NCBI GenBank assembly: GCA_001949185.1
Contig: BDGG01000006.1
Location: forward strand, 602,827-666,826
Origin: Ramazzottius varieornatus
Taxonomy: Eukaryota; Tardigrada; Eutardigrada; Parachela; Ramazzottiidae
Direction: 5' to 3'
Length of the DNA stretch: 64,000 nucleotides
This document shows positions 63,788-64,000 of the stretch, in pieces (within the stretch, counting starts at the first letter, position 1; every line of letters starts with the position of its first letter). The translations under genes were made by a program, and so were the position numbers. The notes below the pieces were generated by a model. It worked only from the letters and a program-made list of their open reading frames with translations. It had not been told where the DNA came from and made no database searches.

Positions 63788-64000
63788 ATGTCCCCATACA
63801 TGAGTGCGTTTTGCGGACGAAACCATAGCCAGGTGTTTGATGAAGATAACACCCTAACCATTTCGTCCATTACCTACACTCCGCTTTCCCCCTCAATGCT
63901 CGCCAACCATAATGCGGATTCCACGCCGTGTCCCCTTGATCCGTGGGCTTCCACTACAAGCGCGGGCCCAGCAACGCAAAGTAAAAATACAACAGAGACC
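63788..64000 (+). CDS. Open 5' coding region running off the window, unrecognised
   Basis: ATG at 63788 opens a frame of 71 codons with no stop to the window end: MSPYMSAFCGRNHSQVFDED, then Thr/Ser/Pro-rich (SSITYTPLSPSMLANHNADS). No signal peptide is visible, and an NTT glycosylation-type sequon lies near the end. It may be the first exon of a gene to the right; the family cannot be named from this piece. Confidence 0.35.
   Translation, partial: MSPYMSAFCGRNHSQVFDEDNTLTISSITYTPLSPSMLANHNADSTPCPLDPWASTTSAGPATQSKNTTET

Overview
This is a nuclear window from a small, gene-dense animal genome. Genes are split by many short introns (mostly about 60-80 bp, GT-AG). They encode animal-specific families: a P2X ATP-gated channel, adenylate kinase 7, a Spaetzle-like ligand, Pitx and Dmbx homeobox genes, thrombospondin-repeat and adhesion-GPCR proteins. 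P2X and Dmbx are, to my knowledge, absent from Drosophila and Caenorhabditis. Their presence beside a Toll-ligand-like gene fits a tardigrade (Hypsibius/Ramazzottius-like) or another early-branching ecdysozoan. That is inference; no rRNA or mitochondrial marker is present.

Layout. 1-8.1 kb is transposon-rich: the 5' part of an intron-containing pogo-type element (minus), a non-LTR retrotransposon 3' fragment, a complete hAT-type element with 8-bp target duplication, TTAA-type and mariner-type non-autonomous elements, and a foldback. 8.3-10.3 kb is a 9-exon P2X receptor. 10.3-17.7 kb has no recognisable gene; it holds a 113-N assembly gap inside a large inverted repeat and a mariner fragment. 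17.8-19.1 kb is a membrane-anchored YccV/hemimethylated-DNA-binding-like protein. 21.0-28.1 kb is a cluster of four secreted stefin-type cystatins plus a pseudo-exon. 29.1-32.6 kb is AK7. 33.4-33.8 kb is a secreted single thyroglobulin-type-1 domain protein, a possible second type of cysteine-protease inhibitor. 35.6-37.8 kb is a thrombospondin type-1 protein with a duplicated novel module, and 38.5-39.7 kb a Spaetzle-like ligand. 40.9-45.7 kb is Pitx, 47.3-49.2 kb (minus) a 6-exon unrecognised gene, and 49.9-50.8 kb (minus) Dmbx. 50.8-55.9 kb is nearly empty. 55.9-61.0 kb is an 18-exon adhesion GPCR, 61.7-63.1 kb a broken GH16-like locus, and a new ORF runs off the end.

The most unusual signal is a dispersed short hairpin (about 55-60 bp, arms around AAGTGGCGCAC/GTGCGCCACTT). 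It occurs at least 13 times, often as head-to-tail pairs 70-84 bp apart, and mostly inside introns or intergenic DNA. I do not recognise it as a described family. All exon models below were built by hand; every spliced model given with full coordinates closes in frame.
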